Positions 1 through 7,274 of a DNA stretch of 64,000 nucleotides are shown piece by piece. How positions within the stretch are numbered: position 1 is the first letter of the stretch; each line of letters opens with the position of its first letter. The DNA comes from JAAZIN01 sp964441025. Its GTDB lineage: Bacteria; Bacillota; Dethiobacteria; DTU022. A program made the position numbers and the translations under genes. The stretch lies in the NCBI GenBank assembly GCA_964441025.1, contig CAYTXG010000002.1:124001-188000 (forward strand). Reading direction: 5' to 3'. The notes under the pieces are model-generated. The model was not told the DNA's origin. It worked only from the letters and a program-made list of their open reading frames with translations, and did not search any database.

Positions 1-238
1 CCATGATGCTCGCGTGAAGATCATAGGAAGCGATCTGCCTGATGGCCTCTTTTTCGTCGCCGCCCATGACCGGGATTCCCGCCTCGATCTGGTGCACTCC
101 CACATTATCGAGCATCCTGGCAATACGCAGCTTTTCTCTGTTTGAAAAAACCACGCCGGCAGTTTGCTCGCCGTCGCGCAGGGTGGTATCAACAAGCATG
201 ACGGAACCCTTTTTTAAACCCTCATAAAATCTCTTCAC
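1..238 (-). CDS. Homocitrate synthase / 2-isopropylmalate synthase family, 5' part only
   Basis: The first 79 codons of a gene that runs off the left edge. The start is GTG at 238, preceded by AAGGAGAG. The protein reads MKRFYEGLKKGSVMLVDTTL and then RDGEQTAGVVF, which is the metal- and acetyl-CoA-condensing N-terminus of the HMGL/DRE-TIM family (homocitrate synthase, isopropylmalate synthase, citramalate synthase). The run IEAGIPVMGGDEKEAI resembles NifV-type homocitrate synthases of Clostridia more than LeuA, but the specificity-determining C-terminal half is missing, so substrate assignment is an inference. These enzymes condense acetyl-CoA with a 2-oxo acid. A promoter about 270 bases upstream implies a long leader. 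Confidence 0.8.
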   Translation of the reverse strand, partial: MKRFYEGLKKGSVMLVDTTLRDGEQTAGVVFSNREKLRIARMLDNVGVHQIEAGIPVMGGDEKEAIRQIASYDLHASIM

Positions 239-405
239 CGCTTTTCTCTCCTTTTACGACAGCTTCTTTGGATGTCACCCGCTTCGTCAGCGGATCTTGG
301 CCGGAGGCAAAAATAATCTACTTCAGGCTTGTCAAGGCTCTCAGCCCCATGAGCCCGCGCGATGGTAAACCCATATATTTTTTGCTGCTCAATTCCCCGG
401 GGCCA

Positions 406-471
406 TCAAGCCCCGGAGCTGCGCAGCCCTATCGCGCTGCAGCCGATGACCCCTGTGGCGGATAATGCCAA
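406..471 (-). CDS. Possible 21-codon leader peptide in the 5' leader of the homocitrate-synthase-like gene
   Basis: On the minus strand an AAGGAGG (481-487) sits 9 bases before a TTG (469-471) that opens a 21-codon frame, MALSATGVIGCSAIGLRSSG plus Ala, ending in TGA at 406-408. The stop falls inside a GC-rich hairpin (arms 397-403 and 410-416). The lead gene starts about 170 bases further on. A leader peptide ending in a hairpin would fit attenuation, but no run of one regulatory amino acid codon is seen and no U-tract follows the hairpin. It may not be translated. Confidence 0.3.
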   Translation of the reverse strand: MALSATGVIGCSAIGLRSSGA

Positions 472-506
472 TACCCTGTTCCTCCTTGGGATGGTGATTA
501 AAGTTT

Positions 507-535
507 ATTTTATAATAATGTTGCCCTCTGCGCAA
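507..535 (-). promoter_or_regulatory. Sigma-70-type promoter for the homocitrate-synthase-like gene
   Basis: On the minus strand TTGCGC (530-535) and TAAAAT (507-512) are separated by 17 bases. Transcription would start near 500, giving a leader of about 260 bases before the GTG at 238. Besides the possible leader peptide, the stretch 239-500 holds a hairpin at 397-416; no known riboswitch or T-box core was recognised. Confidence 0.5.
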
Positions 536-641
536 TACGGCAGAAAAGGAGAAGCCGGTGGAGCGGGGCTCATTCCCCCCGGCAGCGCCGTCCGGAGGAG
601 GTCCCCGGCGGGGATTCGACCTGCAATTACCTGGAAAAAAT

Positions 642-673
642 AGCGCCCGGCTGTTTGACAAAACCCGGGCGCT
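642..673. repeat. Inverted repeat overlapping the tRNA-Trp promoter
   Basis: AGCGCCCGG (642-650) and CCGGGCGCT (665-673) are perfect 9-base inverted arms with a 14-base loop that contains the -35 box TTGACA. It may be a protein-binding site or a hairpin closing upstream transcription. No U-tract follows on either strand. Confidence 0.5.
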
Positions 674-683
674 GCATTAAAAT
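655..683 (+). promoter_or_regulatory. Strong sigma-70 promoter of tRNA-Trp
   Basis: TTGACA (655-660), a 17-base spacer and TAAAAT (678-683) lie directly upstream of the tRNA, whose first base is 693. This places the transcription start within a few bases of the mature 5' end. Confidence 0.8.
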
Positions 684-692
684 ATGTGCAGC

Positions 693-768
693 AGGGGAGT
701 AGCTCAAGCGGTAGAGCACTGGTCTCCAAAACCAGGGGCTGCGGGTTCGAGTCCTGTCTCCCCTGCCA
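693..768 (+). tRNA. tRNA-Trp (anticodon CCA)
   Basis: A full cloverleaf can be folded. The acceptor stem is AGGGGAG (693-699) with CTCCCCT (758-764), discriminator G765 and an encoded CCA (766-768). The anticodon stem is CTGGT/ACCAG (719-723, 731-735) with loop CTCCAAA and anticodon CCA at 726-728. The T-loop GGTTCGAGTCC is present. It stands alone with its own promoter and terminator. Confidence 0.97.
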
Positions 769-780
769 ACGAACATAGAT

Positions 781-814
781 ACCGTAGGGAGTTTTTCTCC
801 TTGCGGTTTTTCTT
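781..814 (+). terminator. Rho-independent terminator of tRNA-Trp
   Basis: ACCGTAGGGAG (781-791) and CTCCTTGCGGT (797-807) form an 11-base stem (with G-U pairs) around a TTTTT loop, followed by TTTTCTT. It begins 13 bases after the tRNA. Confidence 0.8.
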
Positions 815-865
815 CAATAAAAAATAACGTAAAAATAACGTACAGATGTCCGCGACAGGACTTTT

Positions 866-892
866 GAGTCACGGGGACGGTGACTTTGACTC
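866..892. repeat. Small hairpin element with CACGGGGACGG core
   Basis: GAGTCA (866-871) pairs with TGACTC (887-892), and a nested GTCAC/GTGAC (868-872, 880-884) encloses the core. The core CACGGGGACGG recurs twice as an inverted pair at 48011-48098, which suggests a second dispersed repeat family in this genome. It lies 19 bases past the stop of the NYN gene. Confidence 0.45.
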
Positions 893-910
893 ACTGCTGC
901 AGACTTTGGA

Positions 911-1414
911 TCAATAATCTTTTTCGACCAGCTCCCGGATATTGTGGAAATCTTCATAATGCATCCCCACTGCCTCTCTCAACTCTCTGGCAATAAAATG
1001 CTTTGTGGCCATGACCAGATACCTTTTACCCCTGGCTTTCAGCAATCCCATTGGCCGTTCAAAATCTCCATCCCCGCTTACCAGTACAGCCATATCATAA
1101 TGTTCTATTGTATTAAACATATCCAAAACAATTTCAATATCCAAATTTGCTGTCTGTTTATAAGTGCCGTCATCCTGCAAAACATTTTTTAAATCCTTGG
1201 TTACCAGGGAAAAACCCATATAGGTAAGCGCTTTCAAATATTTGTCCTGCCTGGCTTCGGGATGGGCATCCTTGCCCACATAATAATTAGCGTCTATCAG
1301 ATCACCTTTGCTCCTGATGTAATTTAGCAGTTTGCTGGGATCCACCCACCATCCCAAATCTTTTTTCTGCATGTAGAAAAAGTTTCCCCCATCGACAAAA
1401 AGAGATATATTCAC
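911..1414 (-). CDS. NYN domain protein (LabA/DUF88, PIN-like fold)
   Basis: A 167-residue protein starting at GTG 1414 behind AAAGGAGGGATCAG. The acidic residues expected of the NYN/PIN metal site are visible: D8 in the opening LFVDGGNFF motif, D92 and D98 in the middle helix, and the SGDGDF motif around 113-118. Family members are predicted or shown ribonucleases acting on structured RNA, but many are uncharacterised. The length fits a stand-alone NYN domain with no added domain. It follows the rhomboid-like gene on the same strand with a gap of about 125 bases, so it may be a separate unit. Family assignment is firm; the RNA target is unknown. Confidence 0.85.
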   Translation of the reverse strand: MNISLFVDGGNFFYMQKKDLGWWVDPSKLLNYIRSKGDLIDANYYVGKDAHPEARQDKYLKALTYMGFSLVTKDLKNVLQDDGTYKQTANLDIEIVLDMFNTIEHYDMAVLVSGDGDFERPMGLLKARGKRYLVMATKHFIARELREAVGMHYEDFHNIRELVEKDY

Positions 1415-1540
1415 CTGATCCCTCCTTTCATGATTATTATTCTGTTATATATCAATATTGCAACTATATTTAACATTGTATCACGGCAAGATCCTTTTTA
1501 TGCAAAGAAAATGCCGGTGCAGTTTCGCCGGCCCATATTT

Positions 1541-2206
1541 TTAATTTTTCTTTGCTTTGCGGACCGCGGAAAAATATTTTTTTCGATTCTTCCGGACTTG
1601 CGCTCTCAACCTGATGGTGCGGTAGATATCGGGGCCGAAGAATATGAAAAAATTGACAACCGCTGCAACAGCGGCAATTTTGTAAGGAAGCGCGTAAAAG
1701 ATCAGCGTAAATCCCATCAGGGCCCAGTTCAGCCAGGCCAGGTATTTTATTTTAACAGGAAGGATCAGAAACAGCATAACTTCAAAATTTGGGTAGAGAT
1801 GGGCAAAGGCCAGAAATAGAGAGAGGTTGAGATAGGTCCCGGTGTATCCGGCACCGGTAATGAATGCAGCTATCGTTGTCCCAACCAGCCCTAAAATATA
1901 ATAGAGATTGAACTTGAAAGCGCCCCAGGCTTGTTCCAGCCCCGAGCCGACAAGGTAGTAAAAATAGAGCAGGAAGATAATCCAGATAGGCGATTGGCTG
2001 GGGGGGATAAAAATATAGGTCAGCAGGCGCCAGAGTTCGCCCTGCAGGACACGCTGCGGATAGAGAACGAGCAGCTCAATTATCGGTTTCCCCGGCGAAG
2101 CCAGCGAGAATATAAAAACCAGCGCATTAAGTGCGATGATGTAAAATATAAGATTGGAAACAGCATACTTCTTAAATTTCCGTTCAAGTTTATTCATCCA
2201 TTTCAA
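1541..2206 (-). CDS. Rhomboid-like integral membrane protein, catalytic motif not seen
   Basis: A 221-residue protein with about six hydrophobic segments and a basic C-terminal tail (many K/R after residue 200). The overall plan resembles rhomboid-like proteins: a first helix near 18-38, a short WRLLTYIFIP segment after it, then a helical bundle. The GxSG serine motif of active rhomboid proteases is absent; the matching region reads TYLNLSLFLAFAH. It is therefore probably a non-proteolytic rhomboid relative. It starts 45 bases after the ligA stop and is likely cotranscribed with it. Function not established. Confidence 0.7.
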   Translation of the reverse strand: MKWMNKLERKFKKYAVSNLIFYIIALNALVFIFSLASPGKPIIELLVLYPQRVLQGELWRLLTYIFIPPSQSPIWIIFLLYFYYLVGSGLEQAWGAFKFNLYYILGLVGTTIAAFITGAGYTGTYLNLSLFLAFAHLYPNFEVMLFLILPVKIKYLAWLNWALMGFTLIFYALPYKIAAVAAVVNFFIFFGPDIYRTIRLRAQVRKNRKKYFSAVRKAKKN

Positions 2207-2250
2207 AGTGGCTCACCCCTGTGCAACGATCTCACTCTCCCTTCCTTACC

Positions 2251-4263
2251 CTACAAACGCAGCAGCTCAATAAAAGCAGTCTCGTCAATAACGGCCACAC
2301 CAAGTTCGCGAGCCCGGGATAGTTTTCCGCCAGGCTCATCGCCCGCCACCAGATAATCAGTCTTCCGGCTCACCGCCGAAGAGACTCTGCCCCCCCGCTC
2401 TGCAATCGCCTCCCCGGCTTCATCCCTGGTAAACCGCTCCAGCGCACCGCTGAAAACGAACATCTTCCCCTCCAGTAACTTATGAACGGCTGCACCGCCT
2501 CCGCCTACGTCGGGCTCTCTGAAGTTTACCCCGGCCCGTTCCAGCCTCTCCAGCAACAAACCCGTCCCCGGGGTCTGGAAGAAACCTGTTACCGCTCCGG
2601 CAATGCGCGGTCCTATCTCCGGGACAGCGGTCAGTTCCTCCATCCCTGCCCCGCGAAGTTTTTCCAGAGTGTGAAAACGCTCTGCCAGCAGCCGTGAAGC
2701 CTTTTCCCCCACAAAGCGAATCCCAAAGCCGAATAAAAGGCGGCGCAGGGGATTGCCCTTGCTTTTTTCTATGGCCGCAATCAGGTTCGCCGCTGACTTT
2801 TCCGCCATCCTTTCCAGCGGTTCCAGCTGCTCCGCATTCAGATAATAGAGATCGGCAAGGTCATGGACCAGCTTCTCTTTCCAGAGAAGCTCAGCCGCCG
2901 CCGGGCCCAAACCCTCAATGTCCATGGCCCGGCGCGAAGCAAAATGGACGATTCTCTCAACCAGCTGTGCGGGGCAGGAAGGGTTCAGGCAGCGGAGCGC
3001 CGCTTCGCCGGGCAGTCTTTTTACAGCCGTCTCGCAGGATGGGCATTTTTCCGGCATCTTGAAAGCCCTCTCCTCACCGGTGCGCTTCTCCTTGAGCACC
3101 CGCACCACCTCGGGAATTATCTCTCCGGCTTTGCGGATAATCACCCGATCGCCGATCATAACCTCTTTTTCCTCCACAATATCTTCGTTATGTAAACTTG
3201 CTCGCTGCACCGTTGAACCGCTGATCAGAACCGGCTCCAGCAGGGCTACCGGGGTGATCGCACCGGTCCGCCCAACATTTACCAGTATATCGAGCACGCG
3301 CGTGCTCTTCTCCTCGGGTGGGTATTTGAACGCTATTGCCCACCTGGGGCTGCGGGCGGTGTTCCCCAGGCGCTGCTGCAGCACAAGATCATTTACCTTG
3401 ACCACAACACCGTCTATCTCGTAAGGCAGATCAATGCGCTGCCCTTCCCAGCGCCTGCAAATCTCCCAGGCTTCTTCTATGCTGCTGCAGAGCGCGCGGT
3501 TGTGGTTGACGGGCAGCCGCAGCCTCTCCAGCGTTGCCAGGAGATGACCGTGGGTTTCCAGCGGCAGGTTGTGCTCCCCCAGGCCGTAAAGAAATATTCG
3601 CAGAGGGCGGGCGGCTGTGATTCGCGAATCAAGCTGGCGCAGCGAACCGGCGGCGGCATTGCGGGGGTTGGCAAAGAGCGATTCGCCGCGATCCTGGCGC
3701 AGCCTGTTCATCGCTTCAAAATCGGCCCGGTTCATATATATTTCGCCGCGCGCTTCCAGAGTGACAGGTTCAGCCAGCCTCAGCGGGATCTGCTTGACTG
3801 TCCTCAGGTTTTGCGTAATCTCCTCACCGGTAAAACCGTCTCCCCGGGTGGAGCCTCGCACAAAAATGCCCTCTTCATATTGCAACGAGACGGCAAGCCC
3901 GTCTACTTTCAGCTCGCAAAAGTAATCGACACCGTTGAGCCCCGCCAGTTTGCGTACCCTGCTGTCAAAATCATGCAGATCTTCCACTCGAAAGGCGTTG
4001 TCCAACCCGAGCATGGGCAGCTTGTGAGCCAGTGCAGCAAAGCCAGGCAGCGGCTCCCCTCCCACCCGCCGTGTAGGTGAATCGTCTCGTTTGAGCTGCG
4101 GATTGCCCTCCTCCAGATTGACAAGCTCTCGCATCAGCGCATCGAATTCATAATCGTTGATTACCGGCTCATCGAGGACATGGTACCTGTAATTATGCTC
4201 CTCGATGAGCCGGCGCAGCCGGGCAGCCCTGGCGGCCGCTTTTTCCCCCTCAATTTTACCCAC
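2251..4263 (-). CDS. ligA: NAD-dependent DNA ligase LigA
   Basis: Seals nicks during replication and repair using NAD. In order: N-terminal Ia domain with DEPVINDYEFDALM, the nucleotidyltransferase core with the adenylated lysine in CELKVDG (about residue 119), the OB fold, a four-Cys zinc finger (CPSC ... CLNPSC), the helix-hairpin-helix region, and a C-terminal BRCT domain ending at the stop. Starting at GTG 4263 gives 670 residues, the usual length. The open frame extends another 37 codons upstream to 4374, but that part shows no ribosome-binding site and no LigA similarity. It precedes the rhomboid-like gene. Confidence 0.95.
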   Translation of the reverse strand: MGKIEGEKAAARAARLRRLIEEHNYRYHVLDEPVINDYEFDALMRELVNLEEGNPQLKRDDSPTRRVGGEPLPGFAALAHKLPMLGLDNAFRVEDLHDFDSRVRKLAGLNGVDYFCELKVDGLAVSLQYEEGIFVRGSTRGDGFTGEEITQNLRTVKQIPLRLAEPVTLEARGEIYMNRADFEAMNRLRQDRGESLFANPRNAAAGSLRQLDSRITAARPLRIFLYGLGEHNLPLETHGHLLATLERLRLPVNHNRALCSSIEEAWEICRRWEGQRIDLPYEIDGVVVKVNDLVLQQRLGNTARSPRWAIAFKYPPEEKSTRVLDILVNVGRTGAITPVALLEPVLISGSTVQRASLHNEDIVEEKEVMIGDRVIIRKAGEIIPEVVRVLKEKRTGEERAFKMPEKCPSCETAVKRLPGEAALRCLNPSCPAQLVERIVHFASRRAMDIEGLGPAAAELLWKEKLVHDLADLYYLNAEQLEPLERMAEKSAANLIAAIEKSKGNPLRRLLFGFGIRFVGEKASRLLAERFHTLEKLRGAGMEELTAVPEIGPRIAGAVTGFFQTPGTGLLLERLERAGVNFREPDVGGGGAAVHKLLEGKMFVFSGALERFTRDEAGEAIAERGGRVSSAVSRKTDYLVAGDEPGGKLSRARELGVAVIDETAFIELLRL

Positions 4264-4561
4264 CTGTCGCTCAACCTGCCTTCGCTCTGATCGTCCATCG
4301 TAAAGCCGCTCTTTATAAGCTATTATCCCCCTCATAATTAAAAAAACGCTTCTGAATTTACCGTATATTACCACCCCGCAGATTTAAATTCATTCGCCGC
4401 ACCTGTCCCTGAATCCTTCTTTCAGGGGACTTCTCCGCTGCCCTGTTTTTTGAGCCGTCCTTGATTTCATACGGGGCATCGACATTCGCCTCCCGGGAGC
4501 CTGTCCTGATATTCAACACCGCCGGCAGGGCTTGCGGCGCTCCTTCCTCCGGGCCGGGCCC

Positions 4562-4801
4562 CTATTTCCCCTTCCCCTCCATAATTTTTTGCAGCGACAT
4601 TCGCAGCATTGCAGTTATGAACTCGATTTCAGCTGCGCCCAACTCTTCTATATTTACCCCGATTGTCTCGAGAATCGTATGCTGCAGCATTCCCGTCTCC
4701 AGCAATGGGTAGACCCTGGAGAGCTCATCAGGGTCCAAACGTGCAAGCATTAATCTGATCAGCTCCGCCAGGCTGTCAAGATCCAGAGCCTTTCCTTCCA
4801 T
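4562..4801 (-). CDS. Small acidic hypothetical protein (79 aa)
   Basis: Starts at ATG 4801 behind an AGGGGG about 9 bases upstream. The protein is leucine-rich and largely helical (LAELIRLMLARLDPDELSRV), with no cysteine, signal peptide or membrane segment. It lies between the mutase small-subunit gene and ligA on the same strand, with gaps of about 270 and 300 bases. I do not recognise the family. Codon use and the ribosome-binding site make it plausible as a real gene. Confidence 0.55.
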   Translation of the reverse strand: MEGKALDLDSLAELIRLMLARLDPDELSRVYPLLETGMLQHTILETIGVNIEELGAAEIEFITAMLRMSLQKIMEGKGK

Positions 4802-4911
4802 ACCCCTCGCCCCCTGTGATGCTATATCCTATGGAAAGAGGGGAAAAAAGGTGCATCAAACACAGGCAGTGCGGCGGATTTAAGTATTTTATCCCCCGGT
4901 ACATAACTGCA

Positions 4912-4933
4912 GGGGCGGCTTCCGGGCCGCCCC
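4912..4933. repeat. GC-rich hairpin GGGGCGGC/GCCGCCCC
   Basis: Perfect 8-base arms (4912-4919, 4926-4933) with a 6-base loop. The same arms occur at 26732-26750 between the permease and purE. It lies in the 272-base gap after the mutase small-subunit gene. There is no U-tract, so it is a weak terminator at best; a dispersed hairpin repeat is equally likely. Confidence 0.4.
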
Positions 4934-5074
4934 AAATATTTAGCCTTTACTACAAGATATCTGTTTCTTAATGTGTTCAGCCTTTATTCCCGCTGTCCTC
5001 CCGCAGGTCCCAAAAAAATATATGCAGCCTCCATGCTGCTCCGGGCTGCGGGGGCGGGGATGGCGATCCGCCCC

Positions 5075-5482
5075 TCATGACAGCGGCAGCTTATCACGGA
5101 TGTAGCCGACAATGCTGTCCAGCGGCGTGCCAGGGGTGAAAACAGCATCCGCAGCCCCCTGCTCCTTGAGCGCCGCTTCATCCTCGGCCGGGATGATCCC
5201 GCCCACCAGCAGCATTACATCTCCCATTCCCCTCTCCTGCAGCAGCTCCTTGATTCTCGGCGCCAGAGTGAGATGCGCTCCTGAAAGAATGCTCAGGCCA
5301 ACAACATCCACATCCTCCTGCAGCGCCGCCTCGGCAACCTGCTCCGGAGTCTGGTGCAGTCCTGTGTAGATTACCTCCATCCCTGCATCACGCAGCGCCC
5401 GCGCCACCACCTTGGCGCCGCGGTCGTGCCCGTCAAGCCCCGGCTTGGCTACAAGAACCCTGATTTTGCGTTCCATTGACAT
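5075..5482 (-). CDS. mcmA2: Methylmalonyl-CoA mutase small subunit (B12-binding)
   Basis: A 135-residue cobalamin-binding domain that pairs with the large subunit encoded just upstream to rearrange methylmalonyl-CoA and succinyl-CoA. The base-off/His-on signature is complete: GLDGHDRGAK with the cobalt ligand H19, SILSGAH (64-70) and LLVGGI (91-96). The split large/small arrangement is known from archaeal and some Clostridial mutases. The start ATG at 5482 (a second ATG lies at 5476) is preceded by GAGGGGGTG, which is the G-rich end of a REP element. The 80-base gap to the large subunit is almost entirely a REP doublet. Confidence 0.92.
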   Translation of the reverse strand: MSMERKIRVLVAKPGLDGHDRGAKVVARALRDAGMEVIYTGLHQTPEQVAEAALQEDVDVVGLSILSGAHLTLAPRIKELLQERGMGDVMLLVGGIIPAEDEAALKEQGAADAVFTPGTPLDSIVGYIRDKLPLS

Positions 5483-5495
5483 TACAACACCCCCT

Positions 5496-5556
5496 CGGTG
5501 CCAGGCACCGGATCTACTTTTACTCCCCTTCGGTGCCAGGCACCAAAGGGGAGTAA
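5496..5556 (-). repeat. REP doublet A between the two mutase subunit genes
   Basis: Two palindromes lie in tandem with centres at 5503 and 5538, 35 bases apart. Copy 1 (5496-5517) is CGGTGCC-A-GGCACCG ending in CTAC, which is GTAG on the minus strand. Copy 2 (5520-5556) has 18-base arms, TTACTCCCCTTCGGTGCC against its inverse with one mismatch. They belong to the same family as 18171, 19136, 20197 and 34050. The G-rich end faces and supplies the ribosome-binding site of the small-subunit gene. Confidence 0.85.
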
Positions 5557-5562
5557 CTTTTT

Positions 5563-7245
5563 CTAGAAGAGAGCCCTTTCCCGGTATTCGCCGAAGATCT
5601 CCTTGAGGGCGGCGGTGATCTCCCCTTCTGTTACATAGAGGCGGGCCGCCTCAAGGATAAAGGGAATCAGATTCTCGCTGCCTGCTGCGGCGCGGCCAAG
5701 CCGCTGCAGCGCTCCCGCCGCAGCAATATTGTCGCGGCTCTCTTTCAGACGCCGCAGCCGCTCCACCTGCTTCCGCTCCACCGCCGGATCAATTTTCAGG
5801 AGATCTATATTCAGCGGCTCCTCAGTTGCAAAGCGGTTTACCCCCACCACCACTTGCTCACCTTTCTCCACCGCGCGCTGGTAAGCGTAGGCGGCATCGG
5901 CGATCTCCTGCTGGAAAAAGCCGTGCTCTATGGCGGCCAGAACGCCGCCCAGCGCCTCAATACGCCGGAAATATTCCTCGGCTTCCGCCTCCATTTCATC
6001 TGTCAGCGACTCGATGAAATAGGAACCGGCCAGGGGATCAATTGTATTGGCGGCGCCGCTTTCGTAAGCGATGATCTGCTGGCTGCGCAGGGCAATTTTC
6101 ACCGCCTTTTCCGTGGGCAGCGCCAGAACCTCATCCATGGAATTTGTATGCAGCGACTGAGTGCCGCCCAGTACTGCAGCCAGCGCCTCGATGGCGGTTC
6201 GCACAATATTGTTTTCCGGCTCCTGGGCTGTCAGGCTGCACCCCGCTGTCTGGGTATGAAAGCGCAGCATCCAGGAGCGGGGGTTCTTCGCCCCGTACCT
6301 CTCCTTCATATGCCGGGCCCAGATCCTGCGGGCGGCGCGGTATTTGCAGATCTCCTCGAAGAAGTCCAGATGGGAATTGAAAAAGAATGATAGGCGCGGT
6401 GCAAAATCATCAACATCGAGGCCGGCCTTGATCCCCGCCTCCACGTAGGCAAAGCCGTCGGCCAGAGTGAAGGCCAGCTCCTGCACCGCCGTGGAGCCGG
6501 CTTCGCGGATATGGTAACCGCTGATGCTGATAGTGTTCCAGCGGGGCACCTCACGGGCGGCAAAGGCCATGATGTCGGTGATCAGTCTCATCGAGGGCCC
6601 GGGCGGAAAGATCCACGACTTCTGGGCAGTATACTCCTTGAGGATATCGTTCTGAATGGTGCCGCCCACCTGATCCAGCCCCACCCCCTGCTTCAGGGCA
6701 TTGGCCAGGTAGAAGCACCAGAGCACCGCCGCCGGGCCATTGATGGTCATGGATGTGGTGATCTTGTCGAGCGGAATCTCCTTAAAGAGCAGCTCCATAT
6801 CTTCCAGGGAGTCAATGGCCACTCCGCAGCGGCCCACCTCCCCCTCGGAGCGGGGATGGTCGGAATCGTAGCCCATAATCGTGGGCATATCAAAAGCCAC
6901 GCTCAGCCCCGTCTGCCCCTGCTCCAGCAGGTAACGATAGCGACGGTTCGAATCGGCGGCATCACCGAAACCTGAAAACTGTCGCATTGTCCAGACGCGG
7001 CCGCGGTACATGTTGGGCTGAACGCCCCGGGTGAAGGGGTAAACTCCGGGAAATCCAAGATCCTGCAAGTAATCCAGCTCCGCCGTGTGGCGCGGCGTGT
7101 AAAGGTCCTTAATCTCTTTGCCGGAAACTGTTTGGAAAGGCCCCGGACGCTCCCGGTCCGGCCCGGCCTGCTTTCGCCACTCTTCTTCGGCCCGCACTAG
7201 CTTCTCCGCAACGGTTCCGCGGGCCCTCTTCTCACTCTCGGGCAT
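5563..7245 (-). CDS. mcmA1: Methylmalonyl-CoA mutase large subunit
   Basis: A 560-residue TIM-barrel subunit of a B12-dependent acyl-CoA mutase without its own B12 domain. Residues that separate mutase types can be read. The Tyr in NMYRGRVWTMRQF (Y80) and the Arg in PPGPSMRL (R220) match the Tyr/Arg pair of methylmalonyl-CoA mutase rather than the Phe/Gln of isobutyryl-CoA mutase. The substrate-contact SGYH (about 242-245), GTIQNDILKE and QSLHTNS motifs are present. It follows meaB by 29 bases and precedes the small subunit. Direction in the cell could be propionate formation or oxidation; no epimerase or decarboxylase lies in the window. Confidence 0.93.
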   Translation of the reverse strand: MPESEKRARGTVAEKLVRAEEEWRKQAGPDRERPGPFQTVSGKEIKDLYTPRHTAELDYLQDLGFPGVYPFTRGVQPNMYRGRVWTMRQFSGFGDAADSNRRYRYLLEQGQTGLSVAFDMPTIMGYDSDHPRSEGEVGRCGVAIDSLEDMELLFKEIPLDKITTSMTINGPAAVLWCFYLANALKQGVGLDQVGGTIQNDILKEYTAQKSWIFPPGPSMRLITDIMAFAAREVPRWNTISISGYHIREAGSTAVQELAFTLADGFAYVEAGIKAGLDVDDFAPRLSFFFNSHLDFFEEICKYRAARRIWARHMKERYGAKNPRSWMLRFHTQTAGCSLTAQEPENNIVRTAIEALAAVLGGTQSLHTNSMDEVLALPTEKAVKIALRSQQIIAYESGAANTIDPLAGSYFIESLTDEMEAEAEEYFRRIEALGGVLAAIEHGFFQQEIADAAYAYQRAVEKGEQVVVGVNRFATEEPLNIDLLKIDPAVERKQVERLRRLKESRDNIAAAGALQRLGRAAAGSENLIPFILEAARLYVTEGEITAALKEIFGEYRERALF

Positions 7246-7274
7246 TGCTCCTCCTCCTTAATTTCCCCCCTTTC

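Noticed and set aside
5496..5556. GGTGCC palindromes as intrinsic terminators or a CRISPR array
   Set aside because: No U-tract follows the stems on the coding strand, several lie inside operons, and there are no regular unique spacers; the GTAG-linked unit and nearby RAYT fit REP elements better.
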